Part shown: in pieces, positions 45,691-54,328 of the stretch
How the letters are laid out: each line of letters begins with the position of its first letter
How positions within the stretch are numbered: position 1 is the stretch's first letter
Assembly: GCF_049800835.1 (NCBI RefSeq)
Contig: NZ_JBNAFU010000001.1
Span: 1,178,001 to 1,242,000 of the forward strand
Direction of reading: 5' to 3'
DNA length: 64,000 bases
Source: Dinoroseobacter sp049800835
GTDB taxonomy: Bacteria; Pseudomonadota; Alphaproteobacteria; Rhodobacterales; Rhodobacteraceae
Notes under the pieces: model-generated
What the model saw: the letters and a program-made list of their open reading frames with translations, nothing else
Told to the model about the DNA's origin: nothing
The model's database searches: none
Made by a program: the position numbers and the translations under genes

Positions 45691-46635
45691 TTACTGGATG
45701 AAACCCAACTCACGCAGAGCGGCATCCATGTCCGCCTGCATGGAGGTCAACTGGTTGCCCCAGACCTCGGAGCCCGCGACGGATGTCGAGTCCAGCCCGA
45801 CCGATGTCAGAAAGCCCTGATACACGGTGTGATTCATCGCGTTCAGCAGCGCCTCTTCGATCTTGGCAGCAACCTCGTCCGGCGTATCGGCATGCACGAC
45901 AAAACCGCGCACGGTCGAGAAGTTGGCGTCTATGCCAAGCTCCTGCGCGGTGGCGACATCCGGCAGACCGCTCATGCGCTCGGGCGCCAGAACGACGATC
46001 GGGCAGATATCACCGGCTTCGATCTGGGATCCGGCCTCTGCGAGGTTCAGAACTGCCACGTCGACCGCACCGGCAACAAGTTGCGTCGCCAGTTCGCCAC
46101 CTCCTTCGAACGGAACGATCCGCGGCGTTGCCAGCTCCCCCCTGCGCGCGAACATGAAGGCCGACACGTCATCGATGCCACCAAGGTGTGTGGTGCCGTA
46201 AGTCAGCGGGTCTTCTTTTTGCGCTGCCACGAACGCCTCGGCGGAGTCGTAGACACCGCATCGGGTCATCAGGATTTGCGGATCGTCCGTGCCGCGCGCG
46301 ATCGGACGCACATCGTCCAGCGTCATTTCGGTCTTACCCAGCGCAACGGTCGCCGAATGCCCGATGGTGAAGGTCAGGATGCTGTGTCCATCCGCCGCCT
46401 GGGTCAGGTAGTAATCCATGGCAGAGGCCCCACCGCCGCCGCGCTTGTTGACCACCACCATGTCGGTGCCCAGTTCCCGGCGCGCACGGATCATCATCAT
46501 GCGCGTGGTCACGTCCGTTCCGCCGCCGTTGCCGGCATGGGTGATCACTTCGATCGTTTTGGACGGGAATTCTTGTGCGACGGATTCACCGCCGATAACC
46601 GCAATTGCAGCCACCAAAGCCAGTAATTTCTTCAT
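45691..46635 (-). CDS. tctC: Tripartite tricarboxylate transporter substrate-binding protein (TctC/Bug)
   Basis: This 314-residue periplasmic protein has a signal peptide (MKKLLALVAAIAVIGGESVAQ) and a TctC/Bug fold (FPSKTIEVITHAGNGGGTDVTTRMMM, VVNKRGGGGASAMDYYL). It captures the carboxylate or sugar acid for TctAB. ATG 46635 with GGGAGG upstream is used; the longer frame lacks a signal peptide. It is the first gene of the operon, 57 bases after a perfect inverted repeat. Confidence 0.94.
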   Translation of the reverse strand: MKKLLALVAAIAVIGGESVAQEFPSKTIEVITHAGNGGGTDVTTRMMMIRARRELGTDMVVVNKRGGGGASAMDYYLTQAADGHSILTFTIGHSATVALGKTEMTLDDVRPIARGTDDPQILMTRCGVYDSAEAFVAAQKEDPLTYGTTHLGGIDDVSAFMFARRGELATPRIVPFEGGGELATQLVAGAVDVAVLNLAEAGSQIEAGDICPIVVLAPERMSGLPDVATAQELGIDANFSTVRGFVVHADTPDEVAAKIEEALLNAMNHTVYQGFLTSVGLDSTSVAGSEVWGNQLTSMQADMDAALRELGFIQ

Positions 46636-46691
46636 AAGGTCCTCCCTTGCAGTCAGCGCCAACCGCGCTCGGCGACTCGCTTAACATGGCA

Positions 46692-46713
46692 TTTGGTATT
46701 TTGGAATACCAAA
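46692..46713. promoter_or_regulatory. Perfect inverted repeat, probable GntR operator of the tct operon
   Basis: The 9-bp arms TTTGGTATT (46692-46700) and AATACCAAA (46705-46713) are exact complements separated by TTGG. The element lies 57 bp upstream of tctC, the expected place for a repressor site. FCD-type GntR regulators bind short TGGTNNNACCA-like palindromes, and the regulator is encoded in the same operon. Assignment is inferred. Confidence 0.7.
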
Positions 46714-46750
46714 TATTGAGGGGGCCCGTTTCACAGGTTCGCAACATGAA

Positions 46751-46776
46751 AAAACCCCCAGAGGACTGGGGGTTTT
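46751..46776 (-). terminator. Strong terminator after the VPLPA-CTERM gene
   Basis: AAAACCCCCAG (46751-46761) pairs perfectly with CTGGGGGTTTT (46766-46776) over an AGGA loop. On the minus strand it ends in six T residues, 25 bases after the stop of the VPLPA-CTERM gene. It also separates that gene from the tct promoter. Confidence 0.92.
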
Positions 46777-46800
46777 GCGGGTCGAAAACGAGTTAACGGG

Positions 46801-47373
46801 TCAATTGCGCGGTTTGAGCCGCCTCAGGGCTCCCAGCCCCGCAAGACCGGACAGCATGAGCCAGCCGCCAGCCGGCAAGGGCACTTGTGAAAGCTGCAAG
46901 TCCCACGTGGCAACTTCGCGAGGGCTCGGCTTGTAGATACCAGCCCTCGGATCGACTTCGAACTGGATCACGCCGGTCAATCCGGACAACTTGATCGAAC
47001 CGCTGTCGCCCAGATCAAAGGTAGCGGCACCAACCTTCAGAATGCCGTCGAACGGGTTCTTGCGGGTGTTTTGCCAATTGAAGGTGCCATTATAGACGTC
47101 GGTGCCAAAATCCATCGCCCAAGCATCGGTGTACTTGCTTTTCTTGCTGTGCGCGACACCCCCCCAGATCGAGACGTCACCCACAACGGTCAACAACGGA
47201 TCACCTGCGGTGGCGTTGAAATCACCCAGCGTAATATCCGGGCTGGGCGCGGACGCGGCAGGGGCTATCCCGCCTTCGTGGACGACCCCGAAGACAACCG
47301 TGGATGCGGTGGTTGGTGTGGCCAATGCCACAGCCACCCCGAGGGTCGCCAAGGCAAAACGCAGATTCAACAT
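46801..47373 (-). CDS. VPLPA-CTERM sorting-domain protein
   Basis: This 190-residue exported protein has an N-terminal signal peptide (cleavage near TTA-STV), a mature beta-rich domain, and a C-terminal VPLPAGG, hydrophobic segment and basic RRLKPRN tail. This is the VPLPA-CTERM signal, processed by an exosortase and archaeosortase-like system. The mature domain has no known family and may be a surface or matrix component. ATG 47373 is preceded by GGAG; the five residues further up do not improve it. Sorting machinery must lie elsewhere in the genome. Confidence 0.88.
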   Translation of the reverse strand: MLNLRFALATLGVAVALATPTTASTVVFGVVHEGGIAPAASAPSPDITLGDFNATAGDPLLTVVGDVSIWGGVAHSKKSKYTDAWAMDFGTDVYNGTFNWQNTRKNPFDGILKVGAATFDLGDSGSIKLSGLTGVIQFEVDPRAGIYKPSPREVATWDLQLSQVPLPAGGWLMLSGLAGLGALRRLKPRN

Positions 47374-47599
47374 CAAGAAACACTCCAAAACCTTGATGGG
47401 TGCCGAAGTACCGTCAAAACCCGCCGAAAACGCGGCGGTTTGAACCTAAATAAAGGCAAATTGTCGGCATTTTCGCAAAGGCTCCGTCATCTTGCGCCAA
47501 GCAGGCGTCCCGATCGCCGTACCACCGCTTCCGATTTTGCATTGCCTTGCGGCGGGCTCTGCGCTTGTCTGACCCGCAGGAGATGAAGGGAGCGATCCG

Positions 47600-48370
47600 A
47601 TGACCTTGGAGATCTATCAATACCCCTACGGCCCAGGTGCCAATTACGGCGTTTTGCTACACGATCCGGTGGCGATGCAAACGGCATCGGTCGATGCGGG
47701 GGATGCCGCGGCACTGATGGCGGCGCTGGACAAAACCGGATGGCCCCTGACCGAGATTTGGATCACGCACCATCACCATGATCACACCGACGGGCTGGAG
47801 GAGGTGAAAGCGGCCACGCAGTGCACCGTTCGCGGACCCGCGCCCGAGTCCCAACCGATTGCCGGGCTTGACCTGCGGCACGACGATGGCGACCGGTTCG
47901 ATTTTGCCGGGCACGAGGTACAGGTGCTGCACACCCCGGGCCATACCACGGACATGATCAACTTCTACCTGCCGTCGGAGAAGCTGGTTTTCACCGGAGA
48001 CACGCTCTTTGTCATGGGCTGTGGGCGGCTTTTCGAAGGCGACGGACCGATGATGCATGCCAGCATGCAGAAACTTGCCGCGCTGCCTGCGGAAACGAGC
48101 GTGTATTGCAGTCATGAATACACAGAGGCCAATGCGGATTTCGCGCTGACGGTCGATCCCAACAATACCGAATTGCGCGAACGTGCCGCGACCGTGAAGG
48201 CGCTGCGCGCAGCGGGCAAACCTACCGTGCCCTCAACCCTCGCCGACGAGCTGGCAACCAACCCGTTCCTGCGGGCCGACGATCCGTCGATACGGGCACA
48301 TCTCGGGATGGAGGATGCCAGCGACGCGGACGTGTTCACCGAAATCCGGCGTCGCAAGGATGCCGCCTAG
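47600..48370 (+). CDS. gloB: Hydroxyacylglutathione hydrolase (glyoxalase II)
   Basis: This 256-residue metallo-beta-lactamase-fold enzyme hydrolyses S-lactoylglutathione, the final step of methylglyoxal detoxification. It has the THHHHDHTDG motif, the HTPGHTTDMI helix and the C-terminal CSHEYTEAN segment. Its stop codon overlaps that of rpoN by 4 bp on the other strand. The 226-bp gap upstream separates it from the divergent VPLPA-CTERM gene. Confidence 0.94.
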   Translation: MTLEIYQYPYGPGANYGVLLHDPVAMQTASVDAGDAAALMAALDKTGWPLTEIWITHHHHDHTDGLEEVKAATQCTVRGPAPESQPIAGLDLRHDDGDRFDFAGHEVQVLHTPGHTTDMINFYLPSEKLVFTGDTLFVMGCGRLFEGDGPMMHASMQKLAALPAETSVYCSHEYTEANADFALTVDPNNTELRERAATVKALRAAGKPTVPSTLADELATNPFLRADDPSIRAHLGMEDASDADVFTEIRRRKDAA

Positions 48371-49638
48371 GCGCGGCGTCGGCGTTTCGACACCGCAGGG
48401 ATCCCAAGCGCTTGCCGGTACTTGGCAACTGTTCGGCGCGCGACCCGAAAACCGTCCGCAGCGAGCGCCTTTTCCAGCGCGCCGTCGCTCAAGGGGCGCG
48501 CCCGGTTCTCGCCCTCGACAAGTCGTGTAATCGCCGCCGCAAGGGCATCCTGACTGGGGCCCGCTGTTCCAAGCAGCGCGTCAACAGGCCGACTGAACAG
48601 CGCTTTGAGTGGCAGCGCCCCGCGCGGCCCGGCGATCAGGCAGCCCGCACATACCCGACTGACGGTAGAGACATGCAAGTCAAGCTCCCCGGCGATCATG
48701 TCCAGCGTCAGGGCGCGCAAATGGCCAGGCCCGCTATCAAGATAGGCCGATTGGTGCCGCACAAGGGCCGCCCCCACACGCAGAAGTGTCGCCTGACGTT
48801 TTTCGACAGCAGCAACCAGCGCGAGGGCTTCGGCGCGCGCCGTCTTGGCGTCTTCATCCTGCGTGGATGCCTCGACGACCTGCAGGGTCGGCAAGGTTGA
48901 CCGCGTGAGGTCGACCGACCACCCCTCGTCGGTTCGCGATGCCACAAGGTCAGGGGGAAAAACGGGTGGCAGGTCATTGGCGAACTGCAATCCGGGCTTG
49001 GGATCGAAGCCGCGCAGTACCGCTGTGATCTCGGGGATATCCTCCTCCGCGCAATCGCACAGCTCGGCCAGCTCGGTCGTTCTGCCCTCTGCCAGCAAAG
49101 GCAGGTTGGCGATCAGCGTCTCAAGCTCCCAGGTCAATACCCCGCTCTCTTCGGCTTGCAAAAGCAGGCACTCCGCGAGCGAACAGGCAAACAGGCCTGT
49201 GGGCTCAAGCTGCTGAAGCTTGCGCAGCACGGCCCGGGCCGCAGCAACAGGCACGTCACAGCATAGCGCAACAGTATCGACAGAGCTTCCCAACCAGCCG
49301 GACGGCTCAAGCGCATCCAGAAAGGCATAGGCGATCTGTTTGTCGCGCGGCGCCGCGAAATCGGTCTCGATCCGATTGGAAACATACGCATACAATCCCG
49401 GACCGTGCGCCTCCAACCCGGCTGTCGCATCCCACGTGCCTCCGAACTCCGGGCGGGGGCTGGTCTCGCGCGGCAGCGGTCGGGGCAGCGTCACCCGCAG
49501 CGCGGGGTTCTTGGCGCTCGCGTTCTCAAGAAACAGGATGAGTTCGGGTGTCGACATCTGCAACAGCTGAAGCGAGTGCTGCATTTGCAGGGTCATGGCC
49601 AGACGGGTGGTCTGACGCAGGGTCTGGGTCAACTCCAT
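48367..49638 (-). CDS. rpoN: RNA polymerase sigma-54 factor
   Basis: This 423-residue sigma factor has the Gln-rich N-terminal region I (MELTQTLRQTTRLAMTLQMQHSLQLLQMS), a core-binding domain (about 90-290) and the C-terminal RpoN box ARRTVAKYRQALGIPAVSKRR. It directs RNA polymerase to -24/-12 promoters with an enhancer-binding protein. It is at the short end of the family (about 420-500), as in some Rhodobacter rpoN paralogues with a reduced acidic region II. A tRNA gene lies just upstream on the same strand. Confidence 0.93.
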   Translation of the reverse strand: MELTQTLRQTTRLAMTLQMQHSLQLLQMSTPELILFLENASAKNPALRVTLPRPLPRETSPRPEFGGTWDATAGLEAHGPGLYAYVSNRIETDFAAPRDKQIAYAFLDALEPSGWLGSSVDTVALCCDVPVAAARAVLRKLQQLEPTGLFACSLAECLLLQAEESGVLTWELETLIANLPLLAEGRTTELAELCDCAEEDIPEITAVLRGFDPKPGLQFANDLPPVFPPDLVASRTDEGWSVDLTRSTLPTLQVVEASTQDEDAKTARAEALALVAAVEKRQATLLRVGAALVRHQSAYLDSGPGHLRALTLDMIAGELDLHVSTVSRVCAGCLIAGPRGALPLKALFSRPVDALLGTAGPSQDALAAAITRLVEGENRARPLSDGALEKALAADGFRVARRTVAKYRQALGIPAVSKRRRRA

Positions 49639-49704
49639 GCACACAGACTAGCATGGACCCGCCACCGGGGCGCAACCACTGTTCAGGTCCTATTTCGGGC
49701 TGGG

Positions 49705-49781
49705 TGGTGGCGTGGGAGAGACTTGAACTCTCGACCTCACGATTATGAGTCGTGCGCTCTAACCAGCTGAGCTACCACGCC
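49705..49781 (-). tRNA. tRNA-Met (CAU anticodon)
   Basis: The minus strand folds into a full cloverleaf: acceptor GGCGTGG paired with CCACGCC, D arm GCTC/GAGC, anticodon stem CACGA/TCGTG with loop CTCATAA (CAU, at 49745-49747), T arm GAGAG/CTCTC with TTCAAGT, discriminator A and encoded CCA. The loop and body look like elongator tRNA-Met; a lysidine-modified tRNA-Ile(CAU) is the alternative. Confidence 0.93.
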
Positions 49782-50237
49782 ATGGTGCGGCGCTGGGTAT
49801 GCCACCCACCCGAGCGCGTCAAGGGGGGTTTGGCGCATATTCGCGGGGCGAAATGCATAGGCAATACCCCGAGATGGTAGCCTTCAGATCAGGCTGTTCC
49901 GGAGCAGCCGCTTTCTTGCATGGTGTATTTTGCAGCATACCGCATGATTTTTAATCATATGGGCGAAAATTGACCGACTTGACTTGGTGTTCCGAAACCC
50001 TCGGGACGATTCCCGTTTTTGTCTCGCGCCCTGCTGCCCGACAGTCCGTCACGCCGGGGGGCAGCTGCAGACCGGCAAAAGAGGAAACGCGTGCGACGAC
50101 ATTGTACCTGGCAGTTCTCTGCCGCCGCACCGACGCAACATAACGCCGTGACGGGCACATAAGGGCCGCAGGACAAGGTTTCAAACCTGGCCAGCGTCCG
50201 GCTCCCGTTCGCGGCCCATGATTTGGGAAGCAAATTC
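49782..50237. other. Intergenic region upstream of urtA
   Basis: This 456-bp gap without a convincing gene contains a 6-bp inverted repeat ATGATT-TTT-AATCAT (49944-49958) and an AT-richer stretch around 49920-49970 that probably holds the urtA promoter. I looked for NtrC-like and sigma-54 -24/-12 patterns because urea transport is usually nitrogen-controlled, and found no clear match. Open frames here are low quality. Confidence 0.6.
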
Positions 50238-51521
50238 ATGAAAAACTTCGGGAAATCCTTCATCCTTGCCGGCGTCGCATCGGCATTGATGTCCACAACC
50301 GCCCTGTCGCAGGAAGACACCATCAAGGTCGGCATCCTGCACTCTCTCTCCGGGACCATGGCGATCTCCGAGACGACCCTCAAAGACGTGATGCTGATGC
50401 TGATCGAAGAGCAGAACAAAAAGGGCGGCATCAACGGCCAGATGCTCGAGGCGGTCGTGGTTGACCCGGCCTCCGACTGGCCGCTTTTCGCGGAAAAAGC
50501 TCGTGAACTGATCGAAGGCGAAGGCGTGGACGTGGTGTTCGGTTGCTGGACCTCCGTGTCGCGCAAATCCGTTCTGCCCGTGTTCGAAGAACTGAACTCG
50601 CTGCTCTTTTACCCGGTGCAGTACGAAGGTGAGGAAAGCCAGCGCAACGTGTTCTACACCGGTGCAGCTCCGAACCAGCAGGCGATCCCAGCGGTCGATT
50701 ACCTGATGGAAAACGAAGAGGTCGAGCGCTGGGTTCTGGCCGGCACCGACTACGTCTACCCGCGCACGACAAACAAGATCCTGGAAGCATACCTGCAATC
50801 CAAGGGCGTCGCGCCCGAAGACATCATGATCAACTATACGCCGTTCGGGCACTCCGATTGGCAGACCATCGTGTCCGACATCGCCACCTTCGGCTCGGCA
50901 GGCAAGAAAACCGCCGTTGTGTCCACCATCAACGGTGATGCCAACGTGCCTTTCTACAAGGAACTCGGCAACCAGGGCATCTCCGCCGAGGATATTCCTG
51001 TTGTCGCATTCTCCGTGGGTGAAGAAGAGCTTGCAGGTCTGGACACCGGCCCGCTGGTCGGTCACCTCGCGGCATGGAACTACTTCATGTCTGTCGACAC
51101 GCCTGAGAACGACGCGTTCATCGAGACATGGCAGGCGTTCATCGGCTCGGAAGAGCGTGTGACCAACGACCCGATGGAAGCCCACTACATCGGTTTCAAC
51201 ATGTGGGTCGAAGCAGTCGAGAAGGCAGGCACGACAGACGCCGACGCGGTCATCGATAGCATCATTGGCGTGACCGTGCCGAACCTGACCGGGGGCATTT
51301 CCACCATGCTGCCGAACCACCACATCACCAAGCCGGTTCTGGTGGGCGAGATTCAGGATGACGGTCAGTTTGATGTCGTGTGGGAGACCGAAGATCTGGT
51401 CCCAGGCGACGCATGGTCGGACCACCTTCCTGAATCGGCACCTTTGATGGCTGACTGGACGCCGCCGATCAATTGCGGGAACTACAACACCGTCACGGAA
51501 ACCTGCGGCGGCGGCTCCTGA
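50238..51521 (+). CDS. urtA: Urea ABC transporter, substrate-binding protein
   Basis: This 427-residue periplasmic protein has a signal peptide (to ALSQE) and the UrtA core (DTIKVGILHSLSGTMAISETTLKDVMLMLIEEQN; VFGCWTSVSRKSVLPVFEELNSLLFYPVQYEGEE). It binds urea for the urtBCDE transporter that follows. ATG 50238 with GGGAAG upstream is chosen over the TTG at 50223. A hairpin follows the gene. It is probably induced by nitrogen limitation and works with urease encoded elsewhere and with the urea-yielding ureide genes. Confidence 0.96.
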   Translation: MKNFGKSFILAGVASALMSTTALSQEDTIKVGILHSLSGTMAISETTLKDVMLMLIEEQNKKGGINGQMLEAVVVDPASDWPLFAEKARELIEGEGVDVVFGCWTSVSRKSVLPVFEELNSLLFYPVQYEGEESQRNVFYTGAAPNQQAIPAVDYLMENEEVERWVLAGTDYVYPRTTNKILEAYLQSKGVAPEDIMINYTPFGHSDWQTIVSDIATFGSAGKKTAVVSTINGDANVPFYKELGNQGISAEDIPVVAFSVGEEELAGLDTGPLVGHLAAWNYFMSVDTPENDAFIETWQAFIGSEERVTNDPMEAHYIGFNMWVEAVEKAGTTDADAVIDSIIGVTVPNLTGGISTMLPNHHITKPVLVGEIQDDGQFDVVWETEDLVPGDAWSDHLPESAPLMADWTPPINCGNYNTVTETCGGGS

Positions 51522-51571
51522 GCCAGCCTTCCTTCGGCGTGGCCACCTGGCCGCGCCTGTTCCGCATACGG

Positions 51572-51595
51572 TGCGGCCCCTGACGCGGGGCCGCA
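51572..51595 (+). promoter_or_regulatory. mRNA hairpin between urtA and urtB
   Basis: TGCGGCCCC (51572-51580) pairs perfectly with GGGGCCGCA (51587-51595) over a 6-base loop; no T run follows. It likely protects urtA mRNA or lowers readthrough into urtB. Confidence 0.6.
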
Positions 51596-51621
51596 TCCAA
51601 CGACAAGCATCCGAGACAATA

Positions 51622-53226
51622 ATGACCCTGATCCGATTGTGCCTCGCAGCACTCCTGTGCTGCTTTGCGACGCTCTCCTCTGCCCAGAGCTTCGAGGACT
51701 TGGTCGCCCAGCTGCCAGAGGGCAAGTTTCCCGAGCGCGCTGCCGTTGTGGCCCAACTTGCCGCAACGGGTGAGCCGCGCGCCGTTGGAGTTCTGGAACT
51801 GTTGCTGGAAGGAAACCTGCACGTTCTGAAGTCCAACGAAAAGGTTGTCGAGATCCGCGAAGTCGGCTCCGAGGACGTCGCGTTCGACGCGTTGACAGCC
51901 GAAGAATACGGAATTGTGCCGCGACGCGGCTCTACGAAAATCCGCGTCAACAACGGGCTGCGGCGCGACATCCGTGCCGCGATTGGCACGCTGACCCTGC
52001 GTTCTCCAGACCCCACCCTGCGCCTTGCCGCCGCCGAAGCCGCGTTCTCGGCACCTGATCCGGGGCAGCTTGACCTTTTACGCGCCGCGCGAACCGACGA
52101 AAGCGTCGATGATGTCGCCGAGGCATTGGACTATGCGATCGCCGCCACGGTATTGGAAGCCGATGACGCCCCCGAGGCAGACCAGGTCACAGCAATCGCC
52201 ACCCTGCGCGAGATGGGCAATCAGGACGCACTGTCGGTCCTGACACCGCTTCTTCAAGCCACCAATCCCGTTCTCGCCACAGCCGCCGCCGAAGCTGTCG
52301 AGGCGATCGAGGCAAACCAGCGCCTCTGGAACATGGCGCAGAACGTCTGGTTCGGCCTGTCGCTCGGTTCGGTGCTGCTGCTCGCCGCCATCGGGCTGGC
52401 CATCACATTCGGAGTGATGGGCGTGATCAACATGGCGCACGGCGAACTCGTGATGATCGGCGCATACACCACCTTCTTCGTGCAGGAGATCATTCGCGCC
52501 TCCTTCCCCGGTCTCTTTGACTGGTCGCTTCTGATTGCCGCCCCGCTCGCCTTCCTGATCGCGGGTCTGGTGGGCATCGCGATCGAGCGCGGCTGCGTGC
52601 GGTTTCTCTATGGCCGTCCGCTGGAAACCCTCTTGGCCACGTGGGGTATCAGCCTGATCCTGCAACAGACCGTGCGCTCGATCTTCGGCCCCAACAATCG
52701 AGAGGTGGGCAACCCGAGCTGGATGTCCGGCGCGTTCGAGGTGGGGCAGATGACGATCACCTACAATCGCCTCTGGATCCTGCTGTTTTCCCTCGCGGTG
52801 TTCGCAATCCTGTTGTTCGTGATGAAGAAAACCTCCGCCGGACTACGCATGCGGGCCGTGACCCAGAACCGCGCGATGGCCGCGAATATGGGCATCCGCA
52901 CAGGCTGGGTCGACGCCATGACATTCGGCCTCGGCGCAGGGATCGCCGGGCTGGCTGGCGTTGCGCTAAGCCAAATCGATAACGTGTCCCCCAACCTTGG
53001 GCAAAGCTACATCGTGGACAGTTTCATGGTCGTGGTTTTCGGCGGCGCAGGGAACCTCTGGGGCACGCTGGCAGGTGCCTTCACGCTCGGGATCGCCAAC
53101 AAGTTCCTCGAACCCTATGCGGGCGCCGTTCTCGCCAAGATCCTCGTGCTCGTGTTCATCATCCTCTTCATCCAGAAGCGGCCCCGCGGCCTCTTCGCGG
53201 TGAAGGGTCGCGCGGTGGAGAACTGA
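51622..53226 (+). CDS. urtB: Urea ABC transporter permease UrtB
   Basis: This 534-residue protein has a signal-like start, a long N-terminal periplasmic helical-repeat region (about 20-225) that is typical of proteobacterial UrtB, and a LivH-like permease domain (about 235-530: GVMGVINMAHGELVMIGAY, GLGAGIAGLAGVALSQIDNVSPNLGQSYIVDSFMVVVFGG). It pairs with UrtC. ATG 51622 begins the signal segment. One base separates it from urtC. Confidence 0.95.
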   Translation: MTLIRLCLAALLCCFATLSSAQSFEDLVAQLPEGKFPERAAVVAQLAATGEPRAVGVLELLLEGNLHVLKSNEKVVEIREVGSEDVAFDALTAEEYGIVPRRGSTKIRVNNGLRRDIRAAIGTLTLRSPDPTLRLAAAEAAFSAPDPGQLDLLRAARTDESVDDVAEALDYAIAATVLEADDAPEADQVTAIATLREMGNQDALSVLTPLLQATNPVLATAAAEAVEAIEANQRLWNMAQNVWFGLSLGSVLLLAAIGLAITFGVMGVINMAHGELVMIGAYTTFFVQEIIRASFPGLFDWSLLIAAPLAFLIAGLVGIAIERGCVRFLYGRPLETLLATWGISLILQQTVRSIFGPNNREVGNPSWMSGAFEVGQMTITYNRLWILLFSLAVFAILLFVMKKTSAGLRMRAVTQNRAMAANMGIRTGWVDAMTFGLGAGIAGLAGVALSQIDNVSPNLGQSYIVDSFMVVVFGGAGNLWGTLAGAFTLGIANKFLEPYAGAVLAKILVLVFIILFIQKRPRGLFAVKGRAVEN

Positions 53227-53227
53227 C

Positions 53228-54328
53228 ATGGGCCTGATCGACCGCCGTATGGGTATCTTCCTCGTGGGGCTTTTCATCCTCACCGTCGCGGTTCCCGCCG
53301 GAAACCTGTGGATGGAGGGCAAACCTGTCCCCTCCTACATCGTCAGCCTTCTGGGCAAATACCTGTGCTACGCCCTGCTGGCCGTCGCATTGGACCTTGT
53401 CTGGGGCTACACCGGCATCCTGTCGCTCGGCCATGGCGCATTTTTCGCCCTTGGCGGCTACGCGATGGGCATGCACCTGATGCGCGAGATCGGGGATCGC
53501 GGCGTCTATGCCAACCCCGACCTCCCGGATTTCATGGTGTTTCTGAATTATCAGGAGTTGCCCTGGTTCTGGTACGGGTTTGACCAGTTCTGGTTTGCCT
53601 GCCTCATGGTCCTGCTGGTTCCGGGCGCGCTGGCTTTCGTGTTCGGCTGGTTCGCGTTTCGGTCGCGCGTGACGGGCGTGTACCTGTCCATCATCACGCA
53701 AGCGATGACCTACGCCCTGATGCTTGCATTTTTCCGCAACGAAATGGGCTTTGGCGGGAACAATGGCCTTACGGATTTCAAGGACGTGCTGGGCTTTGAT
53801 CTGCAATCTGACAGCACGCGCGCCGGTCTGTTTGTTCTCTCTGCCCTCGCGCTCGCAGCCGGGTTGCTGATCGCGCGCGCGATCACCATCTCAAAACTGG
53901 GCAAGATCCTCGTCTGCATCCGCGACAGCGAGGACCGCACCCGGTTCCTCGGCTACCGTGTTGAAGGATACAAACTCTTTGTCTGGGTCGTCTCCGCGAT
54001 GATGGCCGGGGTCGCTGGCGCGCTCTACACTCCGCAGGTGGGCATCATCAACCCGGGCGAGTTCAGCCCCGCAAACTCGATCGGAATTGTCATCTGGGTG
54101 GCCCTTGGCGGGCGCGGCACCCTCGTGGGCGCGGCCATTGGCGCAATCATTGTCGGAACCGCGCAAACGCTGCTTACGGGCTGGTTCCCTGAGCTGTGGA
54201 TCTTCGTTCTCGGGGCGCTGTTTGTCTTCGTGACGATCTTCATGCCGAAAGGCGTTCTCGGCGTGATTGAAGACGTCATCGCCAAACGCGCCAAGCCCGC
54301 GCCCAAACAACAGGAGCTAGAGGCATGA
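53228..54328 (+). CDS. urtC: Urea ABC transporter permease UrtC
   Basis: This 366-residue LivM-like permease has about nine membrane segments, VWGYTGILSLGHGAFFALGGYAMGMHLM and a C-terminal GTLVGAAIGAIIVGTAQTLLTGWFPELWIFVLGALFV. It forms the channel with UrtB. The end overlaps the urtD start by 4 bp (ATGA). Confidence 0.95.
   Translation: MGLIDRRMGIFLVGLFILTVAVPAGNLWMEGKPVPSYIVSLLGKYLCYALLAVALDLVWGYTGILSLGHGAFFALGGYAMGMHLMREIGDRGVYANPDLPDFMVFLNYQELPWFWYGFDQFWFACLMVLLVPGALAFVFGWFAFRSRVTGVYLSIITQAMTYALMLAFFRNEMGFGGNNGLTDFKDVLGFDLQSDSTRAGLFVLSALALAAGLLIARAITISKLGKILVCIRDSEDRTRFLGYRVEGYKLFVWVVSAMMAGVAGALYTPQVGIINPGEFSPANSIGIVIWVALGGRGTLVGAAIGAIIVGTAQTLLTGWFPELWIFVLGALFVFVTIFMPKGVLGVIEDVIAKRAKPAPKQQELEA

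Noticed and set aside
49782..50237. Sigma-54 promoter or NtrC sites before urtA
   Set aside because: The candidate CTGGCAGTTCTCTGCC-like string has wrong GG-GC spacing for a -24/-12 promoter, and no clean NtrC palindrome was found.
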